This document shows, one piece after another, positions 1 through 6,534 of a stretch of 32,932 nucleotides of DNA. Numbering within the stretch: position 1 is the first letter of the stretch; every line of letters starts with the position of its first letter. Source of the DNA: Candidatus Poribacteria bacterium (GTDB lineage: Bacteria; Poribacteria; WGA-4E; WGA-3G); assembly GCA_003635255.1 (NCBI GenBank), contig PYJC01000094.1:1-32932 (forward strand), given 5' to 3'. The translations under genes and the position numbers were made by a program. A model generated the notes under the pieces. That model was given only the letters and a program-made list of their open reading frames with translations. It searched no databases and was not told where the DNA came from.

Positions 1-1
1 A

Positions 2-205
2 GATCGATTCGCTGTGGCAGGCAGAAAGATCTATGGGATTGATGATGGAGGCGGGGTCTATCGCTTAGAGACTAATGGTCAATGGGAGCAGGTTTCTGAG
101 TCAGTTTTAGATGGCATAGTCTCTTTCGGTGTCACCAATAACAAACTCTATAGTGTTGTCGAAAATAGAGGGATATTTCGTATATCGCTTGCGGAGAAAG
201 AGTAG
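2..205 (+). CDS. C-terminal fragment of a beta-propeller-like protein
   Basis: The frame is open to the left edge, so only the last 68 or so codons are visible and the true start lies outside the window; the GTG at 14 is probably internal. The visible part has two short blade-like units (AGRKIYGIDDGGGVYRL and NNKLYSVVENRGIFRI), a pattern of hydrophobic strand, turn and aromatic residue seen in WD40, PQQ or 'two-component regulator' propellers. No catalytic residue is visible. It ends 88 bp before the next plus-strand gene. The propeller assignment is inferred from repeat character alone; the full protein could have any N-terminal partner domain. Confidence 0.5.
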   Translation, partial: DRFAVAGRKIYGIDDGGGVYRLETNGQWEQVSESVLDGIVSFGVTNNKLYSVVENRGIFRISLAEKE

Positions 206-293
206 ATAGCGGTTATATGCTCAACTGAATTGTGTATCTGCTTACTGTAATGCTTCAATGGGGAGTTTGCCAACGATATAAGGAGATGATTGA

Positions 294-893
294 ATGGGGA
301 TAGATATAAAAACAGCGAAAAAGATTGTAGATGCACATGATCAGAAGAAACTCTCTGAAGTCGCGAAAGCGGTAGATGTTTTATATCAGGAATTTGGAAC
401 CTATCAATCAATCACACGAGAAATGGGTAGATCGGATAAGTTTTGGATTGTTCGTCATCATGTTTCCCAACTCCCTGTAGGTATTCTGTGGAAAATAGAT
501 GAGGGACATATCGGGATTGAACAAGCCTATCAGATCACTCGACTCAAGCAGGAGACGGATCAATGGGTATTGGCTATTGCGATTATTGAAACGAAAGGTC
601 TGACTGCTAAAGAATGTGGAAAGGTTGTTAATCTTGTGCTTAACAAGGGTAAATCAATTATGGATTCCCTTAGCATTATAGCAGGTATCCAGTTCGAGAA
701 GATTCAACCGCTGATGCTTTCGCTTGGCACTGATGTTTGGATTGAAATTTGTAAGACGGCATGGACACAATATCAAAGATGGGAAGATCTCTGTTATCAA
801 TTAGTGCATCAAGGTATAGGCGTTGACATCCAGGCAGTCGCGTCTCAACTTGAGCGACTCGCTTTGGAGTTGCGCCAAGCAAGAAGGGATTGA
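294..893 (+). CDS. Small protein with ParB/KorB-like helix-turn-helix
   Basis: A 199-residue soluble protein with a good Shine-Dalgarno (AAGGAGATG) just before the ATG. Residues about 35-105 read like the ParB/KorB DNA-binding domain: 'SITREMGRSDKFWIVRHH' fits the recognition helix region, followed by 'LPVGILWKIDEGHIGIEQAYQI', which matches the family pattern of a hydrophobic 'LP..v...v..G.i....A' segment. The N-terminal ParB nuclease/CTPase domain (with its GERR-type motif) is missing, so this is a stand-alone HTH protein rather than a segregation ParB. The C-terminal 60 residues are helical and unrecognised. It may be a transcription regulator of the downstream cassette, but a 575-bp spacer and a separate promoter-like site lie between them. 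The HTH call is by eye. Confidence 0.6.
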   Translation: MGIDIKTAKKIVDAHDQKKLSEVAKAVDVLYQEFGTYQSITREMGRSDKFWIVRHHVSQLPVGILWKIDEGHIGIEQAYQITRLKQETDQWVLAIAIIETKGLTAKECGKVVNLVLNKGKSIMDSLSIIAGIQFEKIQPLMLSLGTDVWIEICKTAWTQYQRWEDLCYQLVHQGIGVDIQAVASQLERLALELRQARRD

Positions 894-1107
894 CCTCGTT
901 CAAAGGCGGCTGCGTTCAATTCTCTTGCCTAAGCACTCCCTGTATAGAGAAACACCAACCCCCAAACAGGTATCAGAACAGTTTTAAGATTTTACATATT
1001 ATGGAAAGTTTTTATGCCATTCTTGGCGGGTTTGTGCTATTGATTGATGTATTTTTTGGCGTTGCGTCAGGCAAAACATGCATATTTGGGCATTAATTCA
1101 TTTTTTG
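894..1107. other. Intergenic spacer with no supported gene
   Basis: AT-rich spacer between the HTH gene and the methyltransferase promoter. A 68-codon frame overlapping the end of the HTH gene has low-complexity, non-protein-like content and is not called. A short CCTGT/ACAGG inverted repeat (about 938-970) could form a weak hairpin after the HTH gene, but it lacks a T-run. Nothing else is seen. Confidence 0.5.
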
Positions 1108-1136
1108 TTGCACATATTTTGTATAGGTGTTAAAAT
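1108..1136 (+). promoter_or_regulatory. Sigma70-like promoter for the methyltransferase cassette
   Basis: TTGCAC at 1108-1113, a 17-bp spacer, then TAAAAT at 1131-1136. Spacing is ideal and each hexamer deviates little from consensus. Predicted transcription start is near 1143, giving an untranslated leader of about 325 nt before the methyltransferase ATG at 1469. No other promoter of comparable quality was seen upstream of that gene. Confidence 0.55.
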
Positions 1137-1140
1137 ATAT

Positions 1141-1468
1141 CTGACGGTAAAAAAATTCACGGTCTCGCGTGGGTTACGTCAGGGCAGCTTCCTAATTTCT
1201 TAGGTGCGCCGCAGGTAGTACCAATACCCGCGACGCTTCAGCACTGCCATAATCCGAGTATGACAGCGCTGGTTTCTATTGTATCACAACGAACGCTTTG
1301 TGTGTGAGATTAATGGAAACCAGCACCCTATAGGGAAGGTTGCCGGATACCTTTCTATTCCCTTTCGATGCGCCTATCGGCGCACCCACCCCTATAGTCC
1401 TGTCATTTTTATTAGACCCAGAGAAAAGGGATTTCCTTTACTCTCATGTTGCAGTCTACGAGAGGACT
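1141..1468 (+). promoter_or_regulatory. Long leader with two inverted repeats upstream of the methyltransferase
   Basis: The predicted transcript begins in an inverted repeat: CTGACGGTAA (1141-1150) pairs with TTACGTCAG (1174-1182) with one bulged base. A second inverted repeat pairs CTGGTTTCTATT (about 1269-1280) with AATGGAAACCAG (1313-1324), one position being a T/G wobble. Such elements can be operators for a controller protein or RNA hairpins limiting translation. A frame continuous with the methyltransferase runs through the last part of the leader from 1340, but it lacks family similarity. The role is inferred. Confidence 0.35.
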
Positions 1469-2896
1469 ATGAACACTCCATTTGCCCCAAACACGCTCTA
1501 TTACGGCGATTGCCTTGATGTTATGGCGGGCTTTCCCGACAGCTATATCGACCTGATCTGCCTCGATCCGCCGTTTAACTCCAACGAGAAATACAACAAG
1601 GTTTTCAAGGATTCCGGACTCCGTATTGACCCACAAATCAAGGCGTTTGATGATGTCTGGCTTTGGGACGGTGCGTCTGCGGAACGCGTCGCGCGTGTCA
1701 AGAACGCTGTCGCTAACCCGGCGTCCAAGGTGATTGCTGGATTTGAAGGGTTCATTCCGCGGAGTAAGATGTTATCGTACACCTCCTACATGGCGGAACG
1801 ACTGTTTATCATGCACCGCATCTTGAAGGAGACAGGGAGCATTTACCTACACTGCGACCCCTATGCCAGTCATTACCTAAAACTTGTGATGGATGCTATT
1901 TTTGGTGAAAAGAACTTTCGGAATGAGATTGTTTGGTGTTATCATGCTGGAGGTGCTACGAAAAAGCATTTTCCAAAAAAACATGATATTTTATTGCTTT
2001 ATGGAAAGAACGCTAATGTTTCCTATCATGATGCACCTCGGGGAATACCTTATAGGGATTTCTATGCGTATGACCAAAAAGGGAATATACAAATAGATAA
2101 AGGATACCATCCTGATGGGAAGATGGTCCCTGATTGGTGGGAAATAAGTGCTATCAGTTCTGTAGCATCTGAACGCCTCGGATATCCAACCCAAAAACCA
2201 CTTGCCCTCTACGAACGCATCATCAAAGCTTCATCTAATTCCGGTGATCTCGTGCTTGAACCTTTCGCGGGTTGTGGCACGACGATAGAAGCCGCTAAGA
2301 AAAACCGGAGGGATGTTATCGGTATAGACATCCTGCCCTTCGCACTCCGTTTGATAAACCGCTACCGCCTTGCCCCCAACGGTATAGACCCCCTGCCGAT
2401 CATAGGCGTGCCTGTTGATATGGACACTGCCCGTCAACTTGCCAAAACTGTTCCGTTCAAATTTCAAGATTGGGCGATCTCGCTCATAGACGGTTTGGCA
2501 TCTAACCCACAGAAAGTTGGTGATGATGGTATTGACGGGTTTGGGATGTTCCTTAACACGCCGGATAACATGGAGCGCAAGGCGATTATCGTTCAGGTCA
2601 CAGGTGCCGCCGGCTCACAGAAGGCGAAGTTTGATAGACTTCACGCGAATATCCTAAACGAGAACGCCGCGATGGGCATCCTAATCACCCTTGATGCGCA
2701 GAACGCACAAGGCAATTGGAAACATACCTTAGACCCTATCCGGATGGGCGAAACCACTTATGTCCCTATACAGTGTTTTTCTGTTGAGGAATACTACCGA
2801 AACAATGAGCAATGGGATCGGATATTGACACTCCCTTCGCTGGCAAATCCGTGGACCGGGAAGCATATGCAGCAGAAGATTTTATTTGAGGCGTAA
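1469..2896 (+). CDS. Site-specific DNA methyltransferase (beta-order, probable N6-adenine) with nuclease-like C-terminus
   Basis: Transfers a methyl group from S-adenosylmethionine to a base in a specific DNA site. Catalytic motif IV is DPPF at residues 33-36, preceded by the usual 'YYGDCLDVM' strand. The SAM-binding motif I (FAGCGTT) comes near residue 266, so the order is the permuted 'beta' one with the target-recognition region between. DPPF favours adenine-N6. After motif I the protein continues about 200 residues; residues about 350-410 (DGIDG ... IIVQVTG ... AAMGILITL) resemble the nuclease-like module often fused to this group, but the usual lysine of the 'VxVKGG' strand is threonine. 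I chose ATG 1469 over the longer frame from 1340 because homologous sequence begins there and GAGAGG lies just upstream. Two genes follow in the same direction with 14-bp and 3-bp gaps, suggesting one operon. Confidence 0.85.
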   Translation: MNTPFAPNTLYYGDCLDVMAGFPDSYIDLICLDPPFNSNEKYNKVFKDSGLRIDPQIKAFDDVWLWDGASAERVARVKNAVANPASKVIAGFEGFIPRSKMLSYTSYMAERLFIMHRILKETGSIYLHCDPYASHYLKLVMDAIFGEKNFRNEIVWCYHAGGATKKHFPKKHDILLLYGKNANVSYHDAPRGIPYRDFYAYDQKGNIQIDKGYHPDGKMVPDWWEISAISSVASERLGYPTQKPLALYERIIKASSNSGDLVLEPFAGCGTTIEAAKKNRRDVIGIDILPFALRLINRYRLAPNGIDPLPIIGVPVDMDTARQLAKTVPFKFQDWAISLIDGLASNPQKVGDDGIDGFGMFLNTPDNMERKAIIVQVTGAAGSQKAKFDRLHANILNENAAMGILITLDAQNAQGNWKHTLDPIRMGETTYVPIQCFSVEEYYRNNEQWDRILTLPSLANPWTGKHMQQKILFEA

Positions 2897-2910
2897 TGGA
2901 GGGTATGTAG

Positions 2911-3216
2911 ATGCCAAGTGGAAGTGGATCTGATAGAGACATCATCAGACCGAAACATCAAATGGTAGTGCCGGGACTCGGGGTTTTTATTGCACCGAAA
3001 GCCGTCGCCCGTCTATTTCAACTTCATGACTATACCCGTTGTCCGGACTTCCGAAAAAAGGGTGCACCGATGGGGAGAGTTCTTTATCCAATCCTACGTC
3101 CGAATGTCTATTATTCCCCGCGGATGTTTCACCTACACCAAGCGAGAAGATTTAAGAACGAGCAGCGGAAGGAAGGCACAGTGGTACTAAGGAAAAATCC
3201 TGATTTGGTTGAGTGA
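2911..3216 (+). CDS. Hypothetical protein in the methyltransferase cassette
   Basis: A 101-residue basic protein, not recognised. It begins 14 bp after the methyltransferase stop, with GGAGGG about 8 bp before the ATG, and ends 3 bp before the HNH gene. The sequence has many Arg, Lys, Pro and Tyr residues and no membrane segment or clear motif. A second frame (2990-3190), in register with the methyltransferase, is open over the same stretch and has equally protein-like composition, so the real product may be in that frame or the gene may be frameshifted. Position suggests an accessory or restriction component, but nothing in the residues supports a specific function. Confidence 0.45.
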   Translation: MPSGSGSDRDIIRPKHQMVVPGLGVFIAPKAVARLFQLHDYTRCPDFRKKGAPMGRVLYPILRPNVYYSPRMFHLHQARRFKNEQRKEGTVVLRKNPDLVE

Positions 3217-3219
3217 GGT

Positions 3220-3723
3220 ATGGAAATACATATAATTGTGGGACTGAGTCTAACCCTTATCATCTTGCTGTTTGCTATATGGAGGGAGAGAAAGGATATG
3301 AGAGTGCTGCAGGCAGAGGCAAGCCAGCAGGTAGATAGCCAGGTAAAAGCATTGCAGGCAGAAATATTTCGGTTGGAAGGCGTGAGACGGGCACTTAGAA
3401 AGGATAATCGGTCAGATGATAAGTTTGTTATCTCTTATAGAAAATCGCCGCCGGAGATTTTTACAGATAATCCTTATTGGTTAGCTCTGTCAGCTTGGCT
3501 GCGAGAAGAAAAGCAGTGGACTTGTGAAAAGTGTCATATTAATCTTGAGAAGAGACGTTACGATTTACATGTTCATCATATTTTGGGTAGAGGTTTCAAT
3601 AGCCCTCAACATCTAAAAGTGCTTTGTATTGGGTGTCATGCAGAGGAAGCGGATCATGCTTTTATGAAAGCGTACCCAGCGTATAAGGCATTTTTGGAAT
3701 GGAAAAAAGGGCAGACGGCGTAG
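3220..3723 (+). CDS. Membrane-anchored HNH endonuclease
   Basis: A 167-residue protein in three parts: a hydrophobic segment at residues 4-20 that fits one transmembrane helix; a Gln/Glu/Ala-rich stretch at 27-60 likely to be a coiled coil; and an HNH nuclease domain at about 98-145. The nuclease has zinc-binding pairs Cys102/Cys105 and Cys136/Cys139, and the catalytic 'HVHH' at 117-120, followed by Asn127 and His140. HNH enzymes nick or cut DNA with one metal ion. It lies directly after the methyltransferase and the unknown ORF, so a restriction role is reasonable but not shown. A second start at Met27 (3298) has a better ribosome site (GGAGGGAGAG) than the first ATG and would give a soluble form. 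Confidence 0.75.
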   Translation: MEIHIIVGLSLTLIILLFAIWRERKDMRVLQAEASQQVDSQVKALQAEIFRLEGVRRALRKDNRSDDKFVISYRKSPPEIFTDNPYWLALSAWLREEKQWTCEKCHINLEKRRYDLHVHHILGRGFNSPQHLKVLCIGCHAEEADHAFMKAYPAYKAFLEWKKGQTA

Positions 3724-3796
3724 GCACGTTTGATTCCTGCTTGCCCCATCGGTTGCGATTTCGCAAGCAAAGGAGTTTTTATATGAATATGAGGGT

Positions 3797-4040
3797 CCCG
3801 TAGGTTGGGTTGAACGGTGTTAAGAAAGTGGATGTTGGTGTGTCAATACGCTCAAATCCAACTTGTTGTCCTATACCTCCAAAAACTTAGTGAAACCCAA
3901 CTTCAGCCCCTCAGAGGCACGGAAACCGCATAGGTGTTGGGTTTCTCTCGGTCTCTGGTGAATGCGGTGTCTCTGGTGAAAGTTGTGTTTTTCTATGATT
4001 TTCAGGCTTTTGGTGGTATCCGTTCAACCCAACCTACGGG
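3797..4040. repeat. 244-bp element bounded by 21-bp perfect inverted repeats
   Basis: The segment 3797-3817 is the exact reverse complement of 4020-4040. Both arms contain GTAGGTTGGGTTGAACG or its complement. An inner pair, GAAACCCAAC (3892-3901) and GTTGGGTTTC (3936-3945), makes a nested hairpin. There is no open frame inside. The architecture fits a non-autonomous miniature transposable element or a palindromic dispersed repeat; no target-site duplication is obvious. The HNH gene ends 73 bp before it. Confidence 0.6.
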
Positions 4041-4091
4041 TTATGTAGGTGTCAATTTAGTGATTTTTTGCAGTGCTTTAGCATATATGAT

Positions 4092-4294
4092 ATAAACATG
4101 CTGAAAAAACACCCAAGCAAAAACCCCTTACAGGGTTGAATGCTTCTTTCAAACATCCTTCTATAAACATAATGAAGAAATACCCAAGCAAATAAACCCT
4201 ACGGGACTGAAGAGGTTTTTTGAAGTCTTCAAGGTTTCCGCGTAGTATCCGGTTCGGTGTTTTTGCTGGGGTGTTTCTTCTAGGAAACCGAACC
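4092..4294. repeat. Cluster of short direct and inverted repeats
   Basis: A block at 4092-4130 (ATAAACATG followed by ACACCCAAGCAAAAACCCC) recurs imperfectly at about 4163-4200. A third copy occurs in inverted orientation: 4103-4124 matches the reverse complement of 4259-4280 at 20 of 22 positions. Further short inverted pairs are GGTTTCC (4233-4239) with GGAAACC (4283-4289), and GGTTCGG (4251-4257) with CCGAACC (4288-4294). The region has no gene and lies between convergent genes. It could be remnants of small mobile elements or a bidirectional terminator region; no clean poly-T hairpin was found. Confidence 0.45.
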
Positions 4295-4380
4295 TACCGG
4301 TCCTGGGGGTCCAAAATTGGACGAAAAAACCGAGAACTAAATAGCCCTGCTACGGAGTGTTTGTGGAAGTCCTGTTAAGA

Positions 4381-4914
4381 TTAAAGATAACCTGCCTCGG
4401 ATAGTAGATTCGCGAGGTTCCTTTTTCTACCACAACGTCCTATCAAAACCCGTACAGATTTGCCTTGAAAATTCACGGTAAATTGTCGTCTACTTCTCGG
4501 ATTCGTTCGGTTAATGCCCCGCCCATGGAACAGAACTGGAACGTAGACGGTTTCCCCACACTCATTCCGATCCGGAGCGAGGGTGGCGGCAAAGTTCAAA
4601 CTGTTTTCTAACTTTTCGCGGACATCTGATTCGTCGGCTTTACCACTTTTAAGTTCAATTGGAACCGCTACGAAGGTGTTTTTAGAGGCATTTCCGTAAA
4701 ACAGCAGACGGTCGGCCCTTTTCCGGTGGTCTCTGCGTGTGTCAAACTCTTTCTCTATATTTATCACGACCCGCTTCTTGGGAATGTCAGCACGGTAGAC
4801 CCGACATCCTTCTCCACCACATTCGTTAGTGAGGCTGTCTGGGGACATCTGTTTTTGAATGTCGGTAAGTTCTTTACTCAGATTCAACCGCAGTACTCCC
4901 TTTCGTATGCTCAA
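4381..4914 (-). CDS. Putative PD-(D/E)XK-like nuclease partner of the ATPase
   Basis: A 177-residue protein not assigned to a named family. Asp68, then Glu87-Leu88-Lys89 in 'ADRLLFYG ... VPIELKSG', reproduce the D-x(n)-ExK signature of PD-(D/E)XK nucleases, with hydrophobic strands on both sides and a helix following. A CGGEGC pair (Cys32, Cys37) near the N-terminus could bind metal. The start is TTG at 4914, overlapping the ATPase gene by 41 bp; a TTG at 4887 with GGGAG 8 nt upstream, or ATG at residue 23, are alternatives. The overlap implies translational coupling with the ATPase and a joint function. The nuclease call rests on the signature only; other ExK-bearing folds are possible. Confidence 0.5.
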   Translation of the reverse strand: MSIRKGVLRLNLSKELTDIQKQMSPDSLTNECGGEGCRVYRADIPKKRVVINIEKEFDTRRDHRKRADRLLFYGNASKNTFVAVPIELKSGKADESDVREKLENSLNFAATLAPDRNECGETVYVPVLFHGRGINRTNPRSRRQFTVNFQGKSVRVLIGRCGRKRNLANLLSEAGYL

Positions 4915-6313
4915 TCCTATTTTGGAGTCCGGCCGAACGGTTATAGAGATCCTCCGCTATATCCAAGTGATCCTCCGGTTCTATACCTTCAACAAGGTCA
5001 AACGGAAGTTCTGTGACCGGTTCGTTCTTATGGAACTGCCACACACCGACCTCTTCCTTTTTTAGGTAGTCTGCTGATTCATTTGTGGATTCTCCAAGTT
5101 TCTGCAATTCACCCTCGCGAATCAGATTCCCGATTTGTTGGAGGAGCCAGTTGCTATGTGTCGTAATCAAGACGTTAACACCGGCTCGAACCAAGCGAGC
5201 AAGAATATGAGCGATTTTGGTTTGTAAATCCGGGTGCAGGTGAGACTCAGGTTCTTCAATAATGAGCAAGTCACCCCGCCCAACGACACCTCGCAGAAAG
5301 AGGATTAACGGGGCAAGCTCGGATACCATCGCTGAGGAGTGACTCATTCGCAATGTCTCTTTTGCTTGGTCTGGACGGTACAGAAATTCAGGATACGCCT
5401 CTGGCGTGGAGCGTTTAACCTCTACTTTACCCTCCAGCAGCTCCGTCTCCAGTTGTTCAGCTACGCGATTTATTTTTTTTGATGATCCGTTGCGTTCCTT
5501 GTATAGGACAATCTGCAGCAGAAAATCCGCTATCATTCCTGAAAATGTAGATGCTTCAATGCGATCTAAACCGATGCGCGTCGCCCGCTTGATAAGGGCA
5601 GTCGCGAGTACATCGCGGCTTTGCATGATGCCACTCCGAGCGGCAGGTAAGTAGTAGGAGTCCGTCTTTTCCGACCGATCAGTGCCTAAAGTCCGAAATA
5701 GGTGTTCAATATCGGATATTTCATTGAACTCTGTCTTACGCTTTGCATCGAAGAGAATCGTATCTGGATTGATATGTCCGGTTATAATGGGACCGGATCC
5801 AGCGTCCGACACCTCAAAACCCCAACACGTTTGATCCTTCTCGTGAACCGACAGGGCAACTTTCATCTCGTTGTCTTGGCTTCCAGTGAATCGAATTAAC
5901 TTGGAAACAGATTCAAGATCAAAACACCGTTCAAGCTCGTTTGGGAAGCCTTCCTGATCTGTGAGTATAGACTCCACTCGGGTGTGCAACTGCTGGGGTA
6001 AATCAGAAAATTTGAACGGATGCTCAAGCGTGTTTAGCTTTTTGAATACCTCTAACAGTTCTTGTTCTGATGCCTTTTGTTCGCTTTGTGGATAACGGTC
6101 TCGCGAACGATAAAGAAAACTAAAATAGGAAGAAACAAAGTCTGCCCAAGGAAATTGTGGGATACCCCCAAAATATTGGTATAACGCGTAAATGAGCGCG
6201 GCGAGATATGTCTTGCCGGTATTGCTCTCGCCGACGAATATGGTCAGTGGACGCAGGTCTACCTCTGCCTTTTCTATCGGACCGAAGTTTTTTACGTTAA
6301 TGTAGGCATCCAT
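4874..6313 (-). CDS. OLD/AAA_15-like ATP-binding protein
   Basis: A 479-residue ABC/SMC-type ATPase of the OLD/AAA_15/AAA_21 group. It starts 'INVKNFGPIEKAEVDL', typical for this group, with Walker A GESNTGKT at residues 28-35. A long helical insertion follows, then Walker B 'LLIIEEPESHLHP' near 350 and the switch histidine in 'ITTHS' near 385. No TOPRIM domain follows, unlike OLD nucleases, so the nuclease activity may come from the overlapping downstream gene. ATG 6313 was chosen over the longer frame because AGGAGA sits 8 nt upstream and the predicted promoter's start site (about 6341) lies between the two candidates. Such ATPase plus nuclease pairs are common in phage-defence systems (for example Septu, Gabija and PARIS-like architectures), but this pair does not match one I can name. 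Confidence 0.8.
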   Translation of the reverse strand: MDAYINVKNFGPIEKAEVDLRPLTIFVGESNTGKTYLAALIYALYQYFGGIPQFPWADFVSSYFSFLYRSRDRYPQSEQKASEQELLEVFKKLNTLEHPFKFSDLPQQLHTRVESILTDQEGFPNELERCFDLESVSKLIRFTGSQDNEMKVALSVHEKDQTCWGFEVSDAGSGPIITGHINPDTILFDAKRKTEFNEISDIEHLFRTLGTDRSEKTDSYYLPAARSGIMQSRDVLATALIKRATRIGLDRIEASTFSGMIADFLLQIVLYKERNGSSKKINRVAEQLETELLEGKVEVKRSTPEAYPEFLYRPDQAKETLRMSHSSAMVSELAPLILFLRGVVGRGDLLIIEEPESHLHPDLQTKIAHILARLVRAGVNVLITTHSNWLLQQIGNLIREGELQKLGESTNESADYLKKEEVGVWQFHKNEPVTELPFDLVEGIEPEDHLDIAEDLYNRSAGLQNRIEHTKGSTAVESE

Positions 6314-6347
6314 TGTTTTTTCTCCTATGGGTGATGGCTTTGAATTG

Positions 6348-6376
6348 ATTATATAAGCATCTGCGATCAATTACAA
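6348..6376 (-). promoter_or_regulatory. Sigma70-like promoter of the ATPase/nuclease pair
   Basis: Read on the minus strand: TTGTAA (6376-6371), 17-bp spacer, TATAAT (6353-6348), a perfect -10. Predicted transcription start is near 6341, about 28 nt before the ATPase ATG at 6313. The miniature element at 6395-6517 ends 19 bp upstream of the -35, so insertion may have changed the upstream context. Confidence 0.6.
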
Positions 6377-6394
6377 GGAAAACAAGGGTTCATT

Positions 6395-6517
6395 GCAGAG
6401 CCATTCAGTTTTCGGTTTTTCAAGCATTTTACCCGAAAGATCGCGAGCGCAGCTCGCTCCTACAGTAGGTCTTGGAACAATCAAGGATATCTTCTAAAGG
6501 AGAACTGAATGGCTCTG
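6395..6517. mobile_element. Miniature inverted-repeat transposable element (about 123 bp) with 9-bp target duplication
   Basis: Perfect 15-bp terminal inverted repeats: CAGAGCCATTCAGTT at 6396-6410 and its reverse complement at 6503-6517, extending to 17 of 18 if the next three bases are included. GGGTTCATT occurs on each side, at 6386-6394 and 6518-6526, consistent with a 9-bp target-site duplication. Inside is a GC-rich palindrome, GCGAGC-GCA-GCTCGC (6443-6457). No coding capacity. A full-length transposase copy with the same ends would be expected elsewhere in the genome. It fills the gap between the ASPIC/UnbV gene and the ATPase promoter. Confidence 0.75.
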
Positions 6518-6534
6518 GGGTTCATTATCTCGGT

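Noticed and set aside
890..1096. 68-codon plus-strand frame overlapping the end of the HTH gene
   Set aside because: The composition is not protein-like, it has no ribosome site, and the start codon is inside the previous gene.
1340..1468. N-terminal extension of the methyltransferase by 43 residues
   Set aside because: The extra residues are Pro/Phe-rich with no family match, while ATG 1469 has GAGAGG upstream and the conserved region starts there.
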